Assembly: GCA_021158525.1 (NCBI GenBank)
Contig: JAGGUL010000126.1
Span: forward strand, 1-32,492
Direction of reading: 5' to 3'
Length of the DNA: 32,492 bases
Origin: Candidatus Hydrothermota bacterium
GTDB taxonomy: Bacteria; Hydrothermota; Hydrothermia; B15-G9; DRBW01
The notes beneath the pieces are model-generated. The model was given only the letters and a program-made list of their open reading frames with translations, ran no database searches and was not told the DNA's origin. Below, piece by piece: positions 14,936 through 23,754 of this stretch. The position numbers and the translations under genes are program-made. Numbering within the stretch: position 1 is the stretch's first letter; each line of letters begins with the position of its first letter.

Positions 14936-14964
14936 ATTATAACCGAAGAGGTCCCTTGTCTGAA
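14936..14964 (-). promoter_or_regulatory. Promoter of the glycosylase gene, leaderless type
   Basis: On the minus strand TTCAGA (14964-14959), a 17-base spacer and a perfect TATAAT (14941-14936) are followed by only six bases before the ATG at 14929. There is no Shine-Dalgarno, so the mRNA should start at the start codon. The -35 overlaps that of the divergent promoter. Confidence 0.68.
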
Positions 14965-14985
14965 GGTCTCCCCTGGCATTAAAAT
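14956..14985 (+). promoter_or_regulatory. Promoter of the glycosyltransferase gene, leaderless type
   Basis: TTGTCT (14956-14961), an 18-base spacer and TAAAAT (14980-14985) lie eight bases before the ATG at 14994. No Shine-Dalgarno is present. The -35 hexamer shares three bases with the divergent -35, so the two promoters probably compete for polymerase. Confidence 0.58.
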
Positions 14986-14993
14986 TATGCGGA

Positions 14994-16169
14994 ATGCCTA
15001 AGGTATTGATTCTCAATTCTTTTCCCTGTGATTGGGATCCCGACACTGTCGAGGGCTCTCCCGAAAACGCCTATATACTGAATTGCCTGGCCGACAGCGG
15101 ATTCGAACTTTTTATTCTGGCCCCCCCGGGTGGAGACGCATGTGGCAAAAGGATACCGTACAGGACCATCAAAATGCCCGCTCCCGCTGGGAAAAGGGGC
15201 AACAGGCTGAAACGCTATCTGAATCACGTAAAATTCTATATCCACCTGAACAGAGCCTTCATCTCGGAAGCGAAGGAAATCCTCAAGGAGGAAAAATTCG
15301 ATTTGATCTGGGCTATCGGAACGCCGGCAGCCCCTGCCGCTCACTGGCTGGGGGAAAAATACCGGATAAAAAAGGCCGTGAAAGCCCCCGGGGTCTTCGA
15401 GCTGAACTCATACCATCCCCTGATAAAGGCCCTGCCTTTATATTTTGTGGATCTAATCGCTTTCTCTCTGCCCTTCGACAGGTTTCTGCTGGTGGACGAC
15501 GGCACGCAGCCCGACCAGGTATTGTTGAGAATGGGCCGGAGCAGGGATCAGTTCGACATCTTTCCCAATCCCTATCCCGAGGAGTGGAAAATCGACGATA
15601 GAAAAAGGAGAGAACTGAGAGGAAAACTCGATATCCCCGAAGATGCAGTGACGGTGGGATGGGCTGCCAGATACCACCCCCTGAAGGGAGTGGATTTAAT
15701 AACACCCATCGTCCGTGAGATACTGGAGAGGTTTTCCGGGGTTTACTTCGTCTTTGCGGGCTTCAGGGAAGACGTATTTCCTCTGAGACATCCCAATCTC
15801 AGGTTCTTGGGGATGATACCCCACAGGGAGATGCTCGATTTTTACAACCTCATCGATATCTTCATCCAGACCAACAGGGCTTCGAGCTATGGGCTGCCGG
15901 TGATCGAGGCCGAATACCTCGGATTGCCAGTGATAGGATTTCGCGTGGGAGCTTCTGAAAGGGCCGTTGTCGATGGCGAGACGGGCTTCCTCATAAGGCC
16001 CTTTGATCTCGGGGAATACGTCGATAGGCTGAGTTTGCTGATCTCCGATCAAAACCTTCGGGAAGAAATAGGCAGGAAAGCGAGAAAATGGATAATCGAC
16101 AATCACATCAGCTGGAAGACCCGATGTGAGATGGAAAGAAAGGCTCTCATTAGCATCCTGAGGGAATAG
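14994..16169 (+). CDS. Glycosyltransferase family 4 (GT-B fold)
   Basis: A 391-residue cytoplasmic or membrane-associated enzyme moving a sugar from a nucleotide sugar to an acceptor. The N-terminal Rossmann half starts MPKVLILNSFP; the C-terminal half has the donor-site region (VGWAARYHPLKGVDLI near 220-235, then FVFAG) and the GT4 signature around 300-340 (SSYGLPVIEAEYLGLPVIG, where the Glu of the E-x7-E motif is partly conserved, then GASERAVVDGETGFL). The usual second Glu of E-x7-E is not obvious, so the motif is variant. First gene of an operon with the zinc-ribbon protein (one base between) and yjbQ. The acceptor is unknown; surface polysaccharide is plausible. Confidence 0.92.
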   Translation: MPKVLILNSFPCDWDPDTVEGSPENAYILNCLADSGFELFILAPPGGDACGKRIPYRTIKMPAPAGKRGNRLKRYLNHVKFYIHLNRAFISEAKEILKEEKFDLIWAIGTPAAPAAHWLGEKYRIKKAVKAPGVFELNSYHPLIKALPLYFVDLIAFSLPFDRFLLVDDGTQPDQVLLRMGRSRDQFDIFPNPYPEEWKIDDRKRRELRGKLDIPEDAVTVGWAARYHPLKGVDLITPIVREILERFSGVYFVFAGFREDVFPLRHPNLRFLGMIPHREMLDFYNLIDIFIQTNRASSYGLPVIEAEYLGLPVIGFRVGASERAVVDGETGFLIRPFDLGEYVDRLSLLISDQNLREEIGRKARKWIIDNHISWKTRCEMERKALISILRE

Positions 16170-16170
16170 C

Positions 16171-16422
16171 ATGGTCACCATAAAGTGCTCTGTCTGCCGG
16201 AGAAAGCTCTTCCGATATCACAAAGTTGGCAAGGGCAAGATCCTCAGGTTGTACAAGGAACGAATAGAGGCAGATTATTCGATACACAGGGGCAACGAGA
16301 TTCTCTGTCCCTGCGGCAATATCGTAGGGATCGATGTCGGCCCGTGGATAAAGATGAAAGGCGGCCATTTCACTGTCAGCGGGGCGAGGGAAAGAGGGTT
16401 TAAAGAGAAAAAAAGGAGGTAA
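16171..16422 (+). CDS. Small zinc-ribbon protein
   Basis: An 83-residue basic protein with CxxC at Cys6/Cys9 and CPC at Cys46/Cys48, consistent with one four-cysteine zinc site. The segment [15 protein letters not shown] between the cysteines recalls small zinc-ribbon proteins I associate with archaea and thermophiles. The C-terminus is Lys/Arg-rich and may bind RNA (inference). It begins one base after the glycosyltransferase stop with no ribosome site, so it is likely coupled, and ends five bases before yjbQ. Confidence 0.75.
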   Translation: MVTIKCSVCRRKLFRYHKVGKGKILRLYKERIEADYSIHRGNEILCPCGNIVGIDVGPWIKMKGGHFTVSGARERGFKEKKRR

Positions 16423-16426
16423 ATCT

Positions 16427-16840
16427 ATGAAATCCCATACCGTCTACATCACCTTCAATACAAAAAAGAGAAGAGAGCTCATCAGGATAACTGAAAAAGT
16501 GGAGGAGGCTGTCAGGGAAAGCAGGATAAAGGAGGGTTTCGCTCTTGTTTCTGCAATGCACATAACCGCGGGAGTCATCGTGAACGACGACGAGGAAGGA
16601 TTTAAGGAGGATTTCTGGGAATGGGCGGAAAAACTCGCCCCCTACAGACGCGATTACAGACATCATTTGACCGGGGAGGACAACTGCGATGCTCACCTCA
16701 AATCCCTGCTGGTCCATCATCAGGTGGTACTGCCCATTACTGACGGGAAACTTGACCTCGGACCCTGGCAACAGATCTTCTACGCCGAATTCGACGGCCA
16801 GAGGCCCAAGAGGCTTGTAATCAAACTGATCGGAGAGTGA
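16427..16840 (+). CDS. yjbQ: YjbQ / UPF0047 family protein (thiamine phosphate synthase-like activity reported)
   Basis: A 137-residue protein of normal family length. The signature is unmistakable: HITAG at 45-49, RHH followed by GEDNCDAH at 83-90, then [21 protein letters not shown] and [11 protein letters not shown]. The conserved His residues (45, 80, 90, 97/98) cluster at a probable metal site. E. coli YjbQ shows weak thiamine phosphate synthase activity, but the true role of the family is unsettled. A strong AAGGAGGT lies at 16414-16421. Last gene of the glycosyltransferase/zinc-ribbon run; no other thiamine gene is nearby. Confidence 0.95.
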   Translation: MKSHTVYITFNTKKRRELIRITEKVEEAVRESRIKEGFALVSAMHITAGVIVNDDEEGFKEDFWEWAEKLAPYRRDYRHHLTGEDNCDAHLKSLLVHHQVVLPITDGKLDLGPWQQIFYAEFDGQRPKRLVIKLIGE

Positions 16841-16881
16841 TATATTTATCTTTTTACGCTGCAAACACTTAAAAGGACCTC

Positions 16882-16910
16882 TTTAAAATTCGGGTACTTT
16901 GTGTTATATA
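16882..16910 (+). promoter_or_regulatory. Possible promoter upstream of the T9SS protein gene
   Basis: TTTAAA (16882-16887) and TATATA (16905-16910) are 17 bases apart in the 140-base gap after yjbQ. An alternative TATAAA overlaps at 16909-16914. The -35 match is modest. A leader of about 65 bases ends with AAGGAGG before the ATG at 16981. Confidence 0.35.
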
Positions 16911-16980
16911 TAAAACGGAGGTGGAGAAAGGGCAATAAAATCAAAAACTTAGGCGGGATAAACCTTGAAGGAGGTTTGAA

Positions 16981-19620
16981 ATGGTTTATAAGCGTTTGCG
17001 GGGGTGTGGGGTTCTGTGTGGAATACTTCTTCTTTTAGCAACAAGCCTCTGGGGAGGGATTATTAAGGACGATTTTCTGATAAACGATGATTCGCTTTCG
17101 GGAAGCATGCAGGAGTGGCATTCATCAGCCCTTCTGGCAGGTGGGAATTTTGTCATAGTTATGACCGACCAGAGGGAGACCTATCAGATCTATGGACAGA
17201 TCTATGATCAGAACGGGAACCCCATAGGGGGCAATTTTCAGGTCAGTGAAGCCTACAGCATACTCAACCGCTATCCCGATGTCGCACCGCTCGCCGATGG
17301 CAGATTCGTCGTGACCTGGAACAGGCACACTTTCGGAGAAGACTGGTATGTCACCGCCAGGATCTTCAACTCCGATGCTCTTCCCGAGGGCGATGATTTC
17401 GATGTGCCCGAAAATTCCAGTGGCCACGAGAACTTTCCGTCTGTGTCGGCTTCACCGGATAGGATCTTATTCACCTGGCAGAACGGCCTGGACCTCAACA
17501 TATATGGCAGAGTTTTCGATACCGACGGCAACGCATTGACCGGGGATTTCCTCATATCGGAGACATCGGGCGAACACATGTGCCCTGTTTCGGCCTATGG
17601 CGGTTCGGGCTTTTTCCTCGTGACCTTTATAAGTTCTCTGGCCGACAGCGAATACGTGCTTATGGCCAGAAAGATAAGTCCCGATGGGACTCCCATCGGG
17701 AACAGCTTTATTCTTGGGAACATCAACACAGGGGATCCCAAACCTTACACCCACGACATCACGTCGTTCTCAGGAGGATTTCTCATCACCTGGTACGACA
17801 CGAGAGAGGGAGGTGACATATATCTGACGAAGCTGGACGAGAACGGGACTCCCGTCGGGGACGAGATCAGGGTGACCGAGATATCGGGAACCTGCCTCTA
17901 CAACGCTGTCGCCGCGAGCGATTCATTCTTCTTCGTATCCTACTGGGATATGCGGGAGGACTCGAGCAGGACTCTGGCTGGCGAAATCAAGGGTGACATC
18001 TGGGCCAGAATCATAAGGGCAGACGGCACACCCCTGACCGATGAGTTCAGGGTCAACTCCGATCCACCGGGAGCTCAGCAGGTTTTCACCGACGTGGCGG
18101 GATCGGGGAACAGATTTCTCGTGTCATTCATAGACAGGCGGAACCTTAACAAGGATGTATACGCCCGTCTCTATGAGCTTTCGGAACCTCTCGGCCCAGA
18201 ATTCCCCGTGGCCGATGACTCGGGGAGCGCGAAACAGATCTTTCCGGCCTGTGATGCTAATGTGAACGATGAGTTCGCTGTGGCGTTTGCCGACGACAGA
18301 AACGGGACGGATCCCGATGTCTTCGTCACCTTCCTGAGCCCCCTGGGCGAGTTCCTGACGCCCAACATCAATGTGGTACAGGCGGATACATGGAACACCC
18401 TTCAGAGTCATCCCGACGTTGCGCTCTCAGCCACTGGAAGATCGGTGGTGGTATGGCTCGATTACCGGAATAATTTCCCCATCGTGATGGGACAGATTCT
18501 CGACGAAAATCACGAGCTTCTGGGATCAAATTTCATTGTGAGCGATGGGAACACAGCATACAGCGTTTACAGGCCCACGGTCGGCATCAGGGATGACGGC
18601 TCTTTCGCCGTGGCGTGGATCGATAACCGCGCGGAAGGAGGAAATCGCCACAGGGTATATGTCAGGCTCTTCGATGCCGGCGGCACTCCTCTCGGCCCCT
18701 CTTTCCGGGCATCCGATGCAACGGGGGACTTCTTCGAGGAAGCCCCCACCCTTTCCATGAACAGAGAGGGATATTTCGTCGTCTCCTGGAAAGAAAAGCG
18801 AGACGCACAGGTGACGCCTTACGTGAGGCTCTTCGATCCTTCGGGGAGCCCGTTGACGAGTTCAATCATGGTTGCCCCGCCACAGGACGCGCTTCTCGAT
18901 CTGAGCAGCGGCATCGATTCCCTCGAGAACTTCGCCGTCGGATGGATCTGGAACCAGCACAGGATCATGGGCAAGGTCTTCGATTCATCCGGCAATGTGA
19001 TCGCCGGTCCTTTTGAGGTGTCAGGCAGCGACACCCTGTCAAATCAGAACCTCAGCGTCTCCATGTCGGCTTCCGGGAGAATAGCCTTTCTCTGGACTTC
19101 CTTCGGAACAGACCCTCAGGGGGAGGTCTGGACTCAGTACTTCGACCTGGAGGGCAATCCGCTCGGGAACAATTCTCTCATAAACGACAACGGGCAGGGC
19201 CAGTATCAGGTCTCCAGGGAATTCAGCTGCGCAGCATCTCCCAATGAGGTGATCTTCGTATGGGAAGACATGAGGAGACAGGGCAAAGGCACGGACGTTT
19301 TCGCCCAGATTAACGACTGGCAGGGCCAGCAGCTCGTCTCGGAAAGAGATGTGCTCGGACACGAGAAAAACAGATTGTTCCTCTATCCCAACCCGACGAG
19401 AGGCAATTTTGTTCTCCAATACTCCGTACCCTCCGGAGGAATCAGAGCTGTGTCGCTCTTTGATGCCTCAGGCAGAAAGATAGGAGATCTCTACAGGCCC
19501 GGTTCGGGCGACCAGCTACCCAGGTCCTATTACATCGGCAACCTGCCTCAGGGAGTCTATTTCGTTGTCGTAAAGACCGACAAGGAGAGCCAGAAAGCCC
19601 GAATAGAGCTTCTAAAATAG
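16981..19620 (+). CDS. Secreted beta-repeat protein with type IX secretion C-terminal domain
   Basis: An 879-residue protein. A signal peptide (about 1-25, ending ATSLWG) leads to about fourteen repeats of roughly 50 residues, each like FVVTW, a charged turn, then IYGRVFDxDGNxLxGxFxVS; this regular pattern suggests beta-propeller blades. Residues about 795-879 are a type A T9SS sorting tail: LYPNPTRGNFVLQY, VSLFDASGRKI, LPQGVYFVVV, ending in a basic LLK. T9SS tails direct export across the outer membrane and anchoring or release by a sortase-like enzyme. AAGGAGG fixes the ATG at 16981. The 3' end overlaps the convergent AEP-like gene by nine bases. Ligand unknown. Confidence 0.88.
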   Translation: MVYKRLRGCGVLCGILLLLATSLWGGIIKDDFLINDDSLSGSMQEWHSSALLAGGNFVIVMTDQRETYQIYGQIYDQNGNPIGGNFQVSEAYSILNRYPDVAPLADGRFVVTWNRHTFGEDWYVTARIFNSDALPEGDDFDVPENSSGHENFPSVSASPDRILFTWQNGLDLNIYGRVFDTDGNALTGDFLISETSGEHMCPVSAYGGSGFFLVTFISSLADSEYVLMARKISPDGTPIGNSFILGNINTGDPKPYTHDITSFSGGFLITWYDTREGGDIYLTKLDENGTPVGDEIRVTEISGTCLYNAVAASDSFFFVSYWDMREDSSRTLAGEIKGDIWARIIRADGTPLTDEFRVNSDPPGAQQVFTDVAGSGNRFLVSFIDRRNLNKDVYARLYELSEPLGPEFPVADDSGSAKQIFPACDANVNDEFAVAFADDRNGTDPDVFVTFLSPLGEFLTPNINVVQADTWNTLQSHPDVALSATGRSVVVWLDYRNNFPIVMGQILDENHELLGSNFIVSDGNTAYSVYRPTVGIRDDGSFAVAWIDNRAEGGNRHRVYVRLFDAGGTPLGPSFRASDATGDFFEEAPTLSMNREGYFVVSWKEKRDAQVTPYVRLFDPSGSPLTSSIMVAPPQDALLDLSSGIDSLENFAVGWIWNQHRIMGKVFDSSGNVIAGPFEVSGSDTLSNQNLSVSMSASGRIAFLWTSFGTDPQGEVWTQYFDLEGNPLGNNSLINDNGQGQYQVSREFSCAASPNEVIFVWEDMRRQGKGTDVFAQINDWQGQQLVSERDVLGHEKNRLFLYPNPTRGNFVLQYSVPSGGIRAVSLFDASGRKIGDLYRPGSGDQLPRSYYIGNLPQGVYFVVVKTDKESQKARIELLK

Positions 19621-20334
19621 ATCCTTCGTCAGGTTCGAATTAAGTATCGCCTCGAGGAGAGCGCTATCCTCTCTCCTCGCTGTGAATTTTTCGTAAAATT
19701 TGGAGAGACGCCAGGGCCGCTCCGGAGTATTTTCACCTTTAACGCTCAAAGTGCCGAGGACCTTGCCTATTCTGGGAAGATCGTACATGCTGTCTATCTG
19801 ACAGTTAAGCCTGTTCAGTTCGCCCCGGAAGACCTTTCGAACGCCCCTCTCGAATTCACAGAGCCTGTCAGCGACATCGAAGCGGTTCTCATCGTTTATC
19901 TCAAGATAGGGCACGGGAAAATAAAGGGCGAAACCATTCCCGGTCATACCTATGGCTGGTCTGAGGAATCCCTTCTCCTCGAACCAGTCCGCCACGCGCA
20001 GTGCCATCTCTTCCGCCCTTTTCAATTCTTCCCCTGTCGAGGGGACTTCGGGCTCTCTAACCGGGTCTATATCAAGCACGGCCAGCTGCAATCCGACTAT
20101 GTCATACATGTTCGCGGGCCTCTTGAGGTCCGGACGCCGATCCCGCAGGCCTGCGTATACATTCCTCTTTCCATTCCATTTTCTCGCGGCCTCTACGAAT
20201 TCATCCTCGTTCCCGACGATTTTCCACGCTGGGAAAAGCCCCCTTTTGAGAAACCTCAGCTCTGTGAGGTGTCGGTGATTCAGGAGCCTGTGAAAGTCCC
20301 TGACATCCGATTCGTTGAAATCAACGTCGCTCAT
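19612..20334 (-). CDS. Archaeo-eukaryotic primase (AEP)-like protein with altered active site
   Basis: A 240-residue cytoplasmic protein with no signal peptide. It follows the order of AEP/PrimPol domains: NVYAGLRDR (58-66), like the first strand motif, acidic LDID (D88, D90) where the metal-binding DxD lies, TGNGFALYF (131-139) where the GNGxHL motif lies, and DLPRIGKVLGTLSVKG (185-200), like the R-PGT-N-K motif. Asp181 and Asp185 could be the third acid. The His expected after GNGF is Ala136, so activity may be lost or changed. It is stand-alone with no helicase domain. The ATG overlaps the beta-barrel stop (ATGA). Recognition rests on motif order and needs a profile search; a different nucleotidyltransferase-like fold is possible. 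Confidence 0.55.
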   Translation of the reverse strand: MSDVDFNESDVRDFHRLLNHRHLTELRFLKRGLFPAWKIVGNEDEFVEAARKWNGKRNVYAGLRDRRPDLKRPANMYDIVGLQLAVLDIDPVREPEVPSTGEELKRAEEMALRVADWFEEKGFLRPAIGMTGNGFALYFPVPYLEINDENRFDVADRLCEFERGVRKVFRGELNRLNCQIDSMYDLPRIGKVLGTLSVKGENTPERPWRLSKFYEKFTARREDSALLEAILNSNLTKDLF

Positions 20335-21923
20335 AGTACAACGGAATAGGAAAGGCTCATCCTGCTTTCCGTATAATCGCTTGAGTTTTCCGAGCTATAT
20401 CTCCTGAGCCTCCAGGCAGCTCTCAGAGACCCGAACCTGCCCAATTTATAGCTGCCTCTCAGAGAGAATTTAATGTCACTTCCGCCCTCGAGAGGCGCAT
20501 AGCTCAGGGCTACGTTTAGTCCTGCCTTTGAAACCCGTAAACCGGCACCGAGCGTATAGTAGATAAACCCGCTTTCCCCGCCGTCAGTGCGGGTCTGCAT
20601 GAAGTAAATCCCGAGAGAGGGAGTGAAATCCTTCGTCATCTGGAGCGAATAGTCTGCGGAAAACTTAATGGAGCTTGTCTCCGAGGTGTCAGCGGCATCT
20701 TCTTTGACAGATCTCTCAGCCGCTATGCCAAGGCGAAGGGTCTGCTGTTTCCAATAAGAGATAGCGAAGGCCGGGTCGAACCTGAGGGAGGAAACGCGCT
20801 CAAAGGATGACCTCAGGGAATCCTCCGATTCGTTTCTCACCCTCGCCTCGTGGTATGCGATGTTGAAGGCCACAAGTCCCGGCCTCGAATATCTGAACCT
20901 GCCCGAATAGCTCTGACTCTTAGCCGTTGCCAGCTTATCTCCCAGAAGGTTGTTTCTTTTGTCCTCGTAAGCCAGCTCAAATCGAAGGCCCTTCGCCGGC
21001 GCAAAGCTCACCTTCCCTCGATATTTTCTGTAGTCGTTGTGGGAAGAAGCCAAACCGAGAGAGGTAAATCCCGGCCCCAAATACCTGTACGAGAGATCGA
21101 ACTTTGCCAGCCAAACCCTGAGTTTCGCCCTTAATTTGTAGGCAAAATCGGCTCTTGTCGAATGTCTCGGCTTCATCAGGCTTTTGACTATCCCCGGGAC
21201 CTTGGCAGTGTCTAACTCAGGGCTGTTGAGGTCCCTCGTGTGCACGCTCGCCGCTGCCTCGCCCTCCAGGTCGAATCTCTTCCTGAGAAAGCTCAGAACG
21301 AAACCGAAGGCGCTCACCAGGTTTTCCTGAGGAAGCAGGTCTCCCGGGTTTTCTATGGAATGGGGGTCATCTCTGACCTTTATGAGGCTCAAAGCCGTTC
21401 TGATCTTCTTCCCGATGCCCACGCGGATCCCATATAGATACCTCCTGAAGGACCTGCCGATGCTGTCCTCGCATTCCCTCTTCGACCTGCCGCCTACGAG
21501 GAAAAGCCTGAAGATCCCCGGATGAAGGTCAAGGCCACCTCCTCTCAGTGTGACGCCCTGAAGGATCAGATCGCTGAACCTGGGGGGAAAATTCCCCAGA
21601 TAGACCTTTCCCCAATTCCACGCCGGGTTGAGAGATATCCTGTTTATGGGCTGAGTCACGATCCTCTGTTCGCCCTCGGAAGTGTAAAAGAAATCTGTGT
21701 TGATCCCGAAAGTCATGCCCAGAAAACTGATCGACGGAGTGAAACGAATTCTGAAAGTGTTCGGGGGCCTCCTCCCTTCTCTCCCCTTCATCGAATAATT
21801 TTCAAAATACACACCCAGGTTGCCACCGAGATTCACGCCATTCATGAGGCGGATCGACGCCGGTAGTTGAACGGCGAAGAAGAAAAGGGCAAGGACAAAA
21901 AACGCGTTTCTACCTGGCCTCAT
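20331..21923 (-). CDS. Predicted outer-membrane beta-barrel protein
   Basis: A 530-residue protein starting at the ATG at 21923, behind GGGAGGG, giving a signal peptide (MRPGRNAFFVLALFFFAVQLPAS). The mature part is almost wholly alternating polar/hydrophobic strands with frequent aromatic ends (LRFELAYEDKRNN, YSGRFRYSRPGLVAFNIAY, LRAAWRLRRY), with 10-20 residue turns and a hydrophobic last strand (MSLSYSVVL). This is the look of a porin-like barrel of perhaps 20-24 strands; I cannot assign a family. It overlaps the TPR gene upstream by 14 bases and the AEP-like gene downstream by four. In the operon it could be the outer-membrane pore or anchor for the large secreted proteins (inference). Confidence 0.75.
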   Translation of the reverse strand: MRPGRNAFFVLALFFFAVQLPASIRLMNGVNLGGNLGVYFENYSMKGREGRRPPNTFRIRFTPSISFLGMTFGINTDFFYTSEGEQRIVTQPINRISLNPAWNWGKVYLGNFPPRFSDLILQGVTLRGGGLDLHPGIFRLFLVGGRSKRECEDSIGRSFRRYLYGIRVGIGKKIRTALSLIKVRDDPHSIENPGDLLPQENLVSAFGFVLSFLRKRFDLEGEAAASVHTRDLNSPELDTAKVPGIVKSLMKPRHSTRADFAYKLRAKLRVWLAKFDLSYRYLGPGFTSLGLASSHNDYRKYRGKVSFAPAKGLRFELAYEDKRNNLLGDKLATAKSQSYSGRFRYSRPGLVAFNIAYHEARVRNESEDSLRSSFERVSSLRFDPAFAISYWKQQTLRLGIAAERSVKEDAADTSETSSIKFSADYSLQMTKDFTPSLGIYFMQTRTDGGESGFIYYTLGAGLRVSKAGLNVALSYAPLEGGSDIKFSLRGSYKLGRFGSLRAAWRLRRYSSENSSDYTESRMSLSYSVVL

Positions 21924-23754
21924 CGAAACCCTCCCTTTTCTCAAGCCTTCCGACCAATTCTCGAAGAAGGGCATTCTCCTCTCCTCTATCCAGCTTTGAC
22001 CTCAGGTAATCGAGCAGCTCTTTCTCTCTGCCCGTCTTTCTCGCAGCTTCCATAAGGCCATCACAAACCTCACGGGTGGCCTTCAACTCGAGCGCCCTTC
22101 GAAAAGCGAGATATGCAGCTTCCATGTCTCCACTCTTCTTATAAAGGCCGGCGAGCTCGTAGTGGGCCCGGAAAATCTTGGGGTTAAGCCTGAGGGCCTT
22201 CTCGAAGTACAAACGGGCCCTTTCCAATTCGTCCCTTCCCTCGCAAAGACGCCCACAGTATATGAGGAGCTCCGGGTTGTCCCCCTTCTCCTCTACGAGA
22301 CCTTCGAGATAACGGGAGAGCCCTACTCCGTCGATCTCCCTCATGAGCTCGAAAGCCCTGTCAGCCTCATCACGGGCCCTCCTGGCTCTCTCCCCTGCCC
22401 TTTTCAGGGAAACCTCACTGGCATAACCGACGTCATCGGCCCCGTAGGCAGCGAGACCCATATAGCCTACGCCAGCCTGCAGGTCCAGGGCGAGCTCAAA
22501 GCACGTCTTCAGGTACCTGAAGGCCGAATCGGGCTCTTTCTCGGCCAGGCTCTCACCGAGCCTTAAATAGGGATAGGGATCACGGGATCCCCCTTTCACC
22601 GCTTTCATGAATCGGCCTAAAGCCGCAGCCGTATCGCCCAGCCTCTCGCACAGGATCCCCGAACGAGTGAGGAAATAGGGATCTTCCTTTCCCTCGTAAT
22701 ATATTTTGGCCCTCTGCACGTCCACTTCCTCCAGTAGAAGTCCCATCTCTCGAGCGAAGCCCGCATCCTCGGGATAACGTCTCAGAGCCTCCTCGAGGAC
22801 CTCGATCTGTTTCTCCGGATTCTGCAACTTTCCGGCGAAGTGATACATCTCCCAGTAACCTTTTCGACCATCATCCCATTTAGAGGCAAACTCCCTCGCC
22901 TCTTCGAAAGCGGATTCGTAATCCTCCGATCTCACGTAAAGTCGAATGATCTTCCTGTGAACATCGACATCACCGGGAAAGCGCCGCTCTATCTTCCTGT
23001 ATATCTCGAGGGCCCGCTCCTCGCGACCAAGGGCTATGTTCAGCTCTGCCGCGAAAAGATGAAGGTCTTTGCTGTCGGGAAACCTGGAGAGCCAGCCTTC
23101 CACAAGCGGCAAGGCATCAAGAGCGCGATTGAGCGCAACGAGCGCCCTGGCCTTGAGGAGGTAGACAGAGGGTTCATCGGGAAACCTCTTCAGACCTCCC
23201 TCGGCCAGTTCGAGAGCCTCCTGGCTCCCTCCAGTCTTCAAGAGAAGGTTTCCAAGGTCCACCAGGACCCTGAAGTTATCGGGGTCGTAAGTAAGTCCTT
23301 CCCTGAAAGAGACCATGGCCCTTGCCGTATCGCCGGACTGGAGCGCCTCCACCCCTCGCCTGAAAGAAATGAGGGAAAGCACCTTCGCCACTTCCTTCCT
23401 GTCGGGCTCCAAACGGGCCGCTTCCTTTGCTTCCGATTCGGCCCGTCCGATATCTCCCATCTCGTAATGAAGAAGAGCCAGAGAGACGATGGGCCTGATG
23501 TCATCGGGCAAGAGAGACCGGGCTTCCTTCAAAACTTCCTCTGACTCAGGGTATTTCTTTTCTCTCCTGTACACATCCCCGAGGAGCAAAAGGATCTCCG
23601 GGTTGGAAGGTTCTTCTTCCAGAGCCTGAAGAAACTCCTGCTCTGCCCGGGCAAGCTCGCCCTCCTCAAGAAGGGCGAGCCCTTCCCTGACATGAGACGA
23701 TTGAGTACCGACGAGCGCAGCGATGAGCTGCGCGAATATGAAAAATCCCATCAT
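21910..23754 (-). CDS. Exported tetratricopeptide-repeat protein
   Basis: A 614-residue protein. Residues 1-18 are a signal peptide (MMGFFIFAQLIAALVGTQ). Almost all the rest is TPR repeats of 34 residues, visible from about 22 to 200 (AEQEFLQALEEEPSNPEILLLLGDVY, REGLTYDPDNFRVLVDLGNLLLKTGG, split here), again around 200-300 and strongly at 500-590 (ARLYFEKALRLNPKIFRAHYELAGLYKKSG). TPR arrays act as periplasmic scaffolds in secretion and polysaccharide-export machines. The ATG overlaps the FnIII gene stop by four bases. It lies directly before the beta-barrel gene, so the two may form a trans-envelope unit (inference). Confidence 0.9.
   Translation of the reverse strand: MMGFFIFAQLIAALVGTQSSHVREGLALLEEGELARAEQEFLQALEEEPSNPEILLLLGDVYRREKKYPESEEVLKEARSLLPDDIRPIVSLALLHYEMGDIGRAESEAKEAARLEPDRKEVAKVLSLISFRRGVEALQSGDTARAMVSFREGLTYDPDNFRVLVDLGNLLLKTGGSQEALELAEGGLKRFPDEPSVYLLKARALVALNRALDALPLVEGWLSRFPDSKDLHLFAAELNIALGREERALEIYRKIERRFPGDVDVHRKIIRLYVRSEDYESAFEEAREFASKWDDGRKGYWEMYHFAGKLQNPEKQIEVLEEALRRYPEDAGFAREMGLLLEEVDVQRAKIYYEGKEDPYFLTRSGILCERLGDTAAALGRFMKAVKGGSRDPYPYLRLGESLAEKEPDSAFRYLKTCFELALDLQAGVGYMGLAAYGADDVGYASEVSLKRAGERARRARDEADRAFELMREIDGVGLSRYLEGLVEEKGDNPELLIYCGRLCEGRDELERARLYFEKALRLNPKIFRAHYELAGLYKKSGDMEAAYLAFRRALELKATREVCDGLMEAARKTGREKELLDYLRSKLDRGEENALLRELVGRLEKREGFDEAR

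Noticed and set aside
14051-15046. Longer N terminus of the glycosylase (39 extra residues)
   Set aside because: The extension overlaps the divergent glycosyltransferase start and both promoters, and a perfect TATAAT sits just before the ATG at 14929.
19612-20334. AEP-like protein taken as a plasmid or phage replication primase
   Set aside because: No helicase, integrase, replication origin or phage gene is present in the window, and it is coupled to an outer-membrane protein gene.
20331-21974. Longer N terminus of the beta-barrel protein (17 extra residues)
   Set aside because: The shorter form from 21923 has GGGAGGG in place and begins with a proper signal peptide; the longer form would bury it.
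22840-23544. A 234-codon plus-strand frame inside the TPR gene
   Set aside because: The minus-strand TPR repeats explain the region fully; the plus-strand product shows no domain or ribosome site.
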